In this document: piece after piece, positions 4,966-5,221 of the stretch
Numbering within the stretch: position 1 is the stretch's first letter
Layout of the letters: each line of letters opens with the position of its first letter
Assembly: GCA_030041195.1 (NCBI GenBank)
Contig: JASHOI010000493.1
Location: 1-5,221 of the forward strand
Origin: Streptosporangiaceae bacterium
GTDB taxonomy: Bacteria > Actinomycetota > Actinomycetes > Streptosporangiales > Streptosporangiaceae
DNA length: 5,221 nt
Direction of reading: 5' to 3'
Position numbers and translations under genes: made by a program
Notes under the pieces: model-generated
What the model was told of the DNA's origin: nothing
What the model saw: only the letters and a program-made list of their open reading frames with translations
Databases searched by the model: none

Positions 4966-5221
4966 GCCTGGCACGCTCGAGCGCTGGGGCCGACCGGTCG
5001 GCCAGGTCTTGCAGCCGTGAGGCGTCGCTCTCGCTGAACCGGCCAGGCTCTGCGGCGGCGGCCGCGAGCACGCCGGTCACTCTGCCGTCAACCATCAGCG
5101 GCACCGTCACCAGCGACAGCGCTCCGCGGGCCAGAGCCCTGGCCGCGGACTCCGGAAGCCCGGCCCTTCCGGCCGCCGGCTGGCCGCCGCCCTCGACCGC
5201 GGCGGCGCGCACCCGCAGCCC
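4943..5221 (-). CDS. GAF-domain protein, C-terminal end (5' part outside window)
   Basis: GAF domains bind small ligands or chromophores and sense signals in kinases, phosphatases and regulators. The visible 92 residues show the second half of one: ALSLVTVPLMVDGRVTGVLA (strand-turn-strand with the typical VPL...G...GVL pattern), then FSESDASRLQDLADRSAPAL (the usual F-x-x-x-D start of the last helix) and a short end, SAAWPA-TAG. The frame is open to the right edge, so the in-frame GTG at 5212 is not likely to be the true start. The protein ends right after the GAF helix, so any catalytic or DNA-binding domain must be N-terminal, or the protein is GAF-only. The segment before the strand is Ala/Gly-rich and poorly conserved in look. 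Its stop lies inside the convergent unknown gene. The GAF call is good; the protein's wider role cannot be read here. Confidence 0.8.
   Translation of the reverse strand, partial: GLRVRAAAVEGGGQPAAGRAGLPESAARALARGALSLVTVPLMVDGRVTGVLAAAAAEPGRFSESDASRLQDLADRSAPALERARLSAAWPA

Noticed and set aside
4286..5020. 244-codon plus-strand frame overlapping the unknown gene
   Set aside because: It is another reading of the same DNA with Arg/Ser/Pro-rich composition. The 4315 frame gives coherent helices and normal codon use.

Overview
The window is GC-rich chromosomal DNA with strong G/C preference at third codon positions, GTG starts and actinobacterial-type protein sequences (a C-terminal UppP half with a GISRDG motif, a TypA with a typical actinobacterial N-terminus). 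It most likely comes from a high-GC actinomycete; I cannot name a genus. No rRNA, tRNA, CRISPR array, insertion sequence or phage gene is visible, and no gap between genes reaches 300 bases.

Layout. Bases 1-558 (+) hold the 3' part of an undecaprenyl-diphosphatase gene (uppP), entering from the left edge inside a low-complexity linker. It converges, with 9 bases between stops, on typA/bipA (568-2436, -), a complete ribosome-associated GTPase gene. Upstream of typA on the same strand is a TetR-family regulator (2576-3169, -) whose 3' end is built from five 12-bp repeats. An AT-rich 103-bp control region separates it from a divergent aldo/keto reductase (3273-4226, +). Next comes a small conserved gene of unknown function (4315-4965, +), probably on a leaderless transcript, with a repeat-rich basic tail. 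Its last 23 bases overlap, tail to tail, the 3' end of a GAF-domain gene (4943-5221, -) that leaves the window on the right.

How the genes fit together. UppP (lipid-carrier recycling for wall synthesis) and TypA (ribosome assembly and stress translation) are housekeeping genes. The tetR/reductase pair is the one likely regulatory unit: a local repressor controlling a divergent NADPH-dependent reductase, perhaps in response to a reactive carbonyl or other small molecule. The unknown protein and the GAF protein have no visible functional tie to the rest.

I see no convincing undescribed multi-gene system here. The most distinctive signals are the low-complexity expansions in three of six genes, two probable leaderless starts with an in-frame stop inside the -10 box, an aldo/keto reductase that keeps its catalytic tetrad but has altered cofactor-pocket residues, and a plausible TetR operator inside the reductase promoter.
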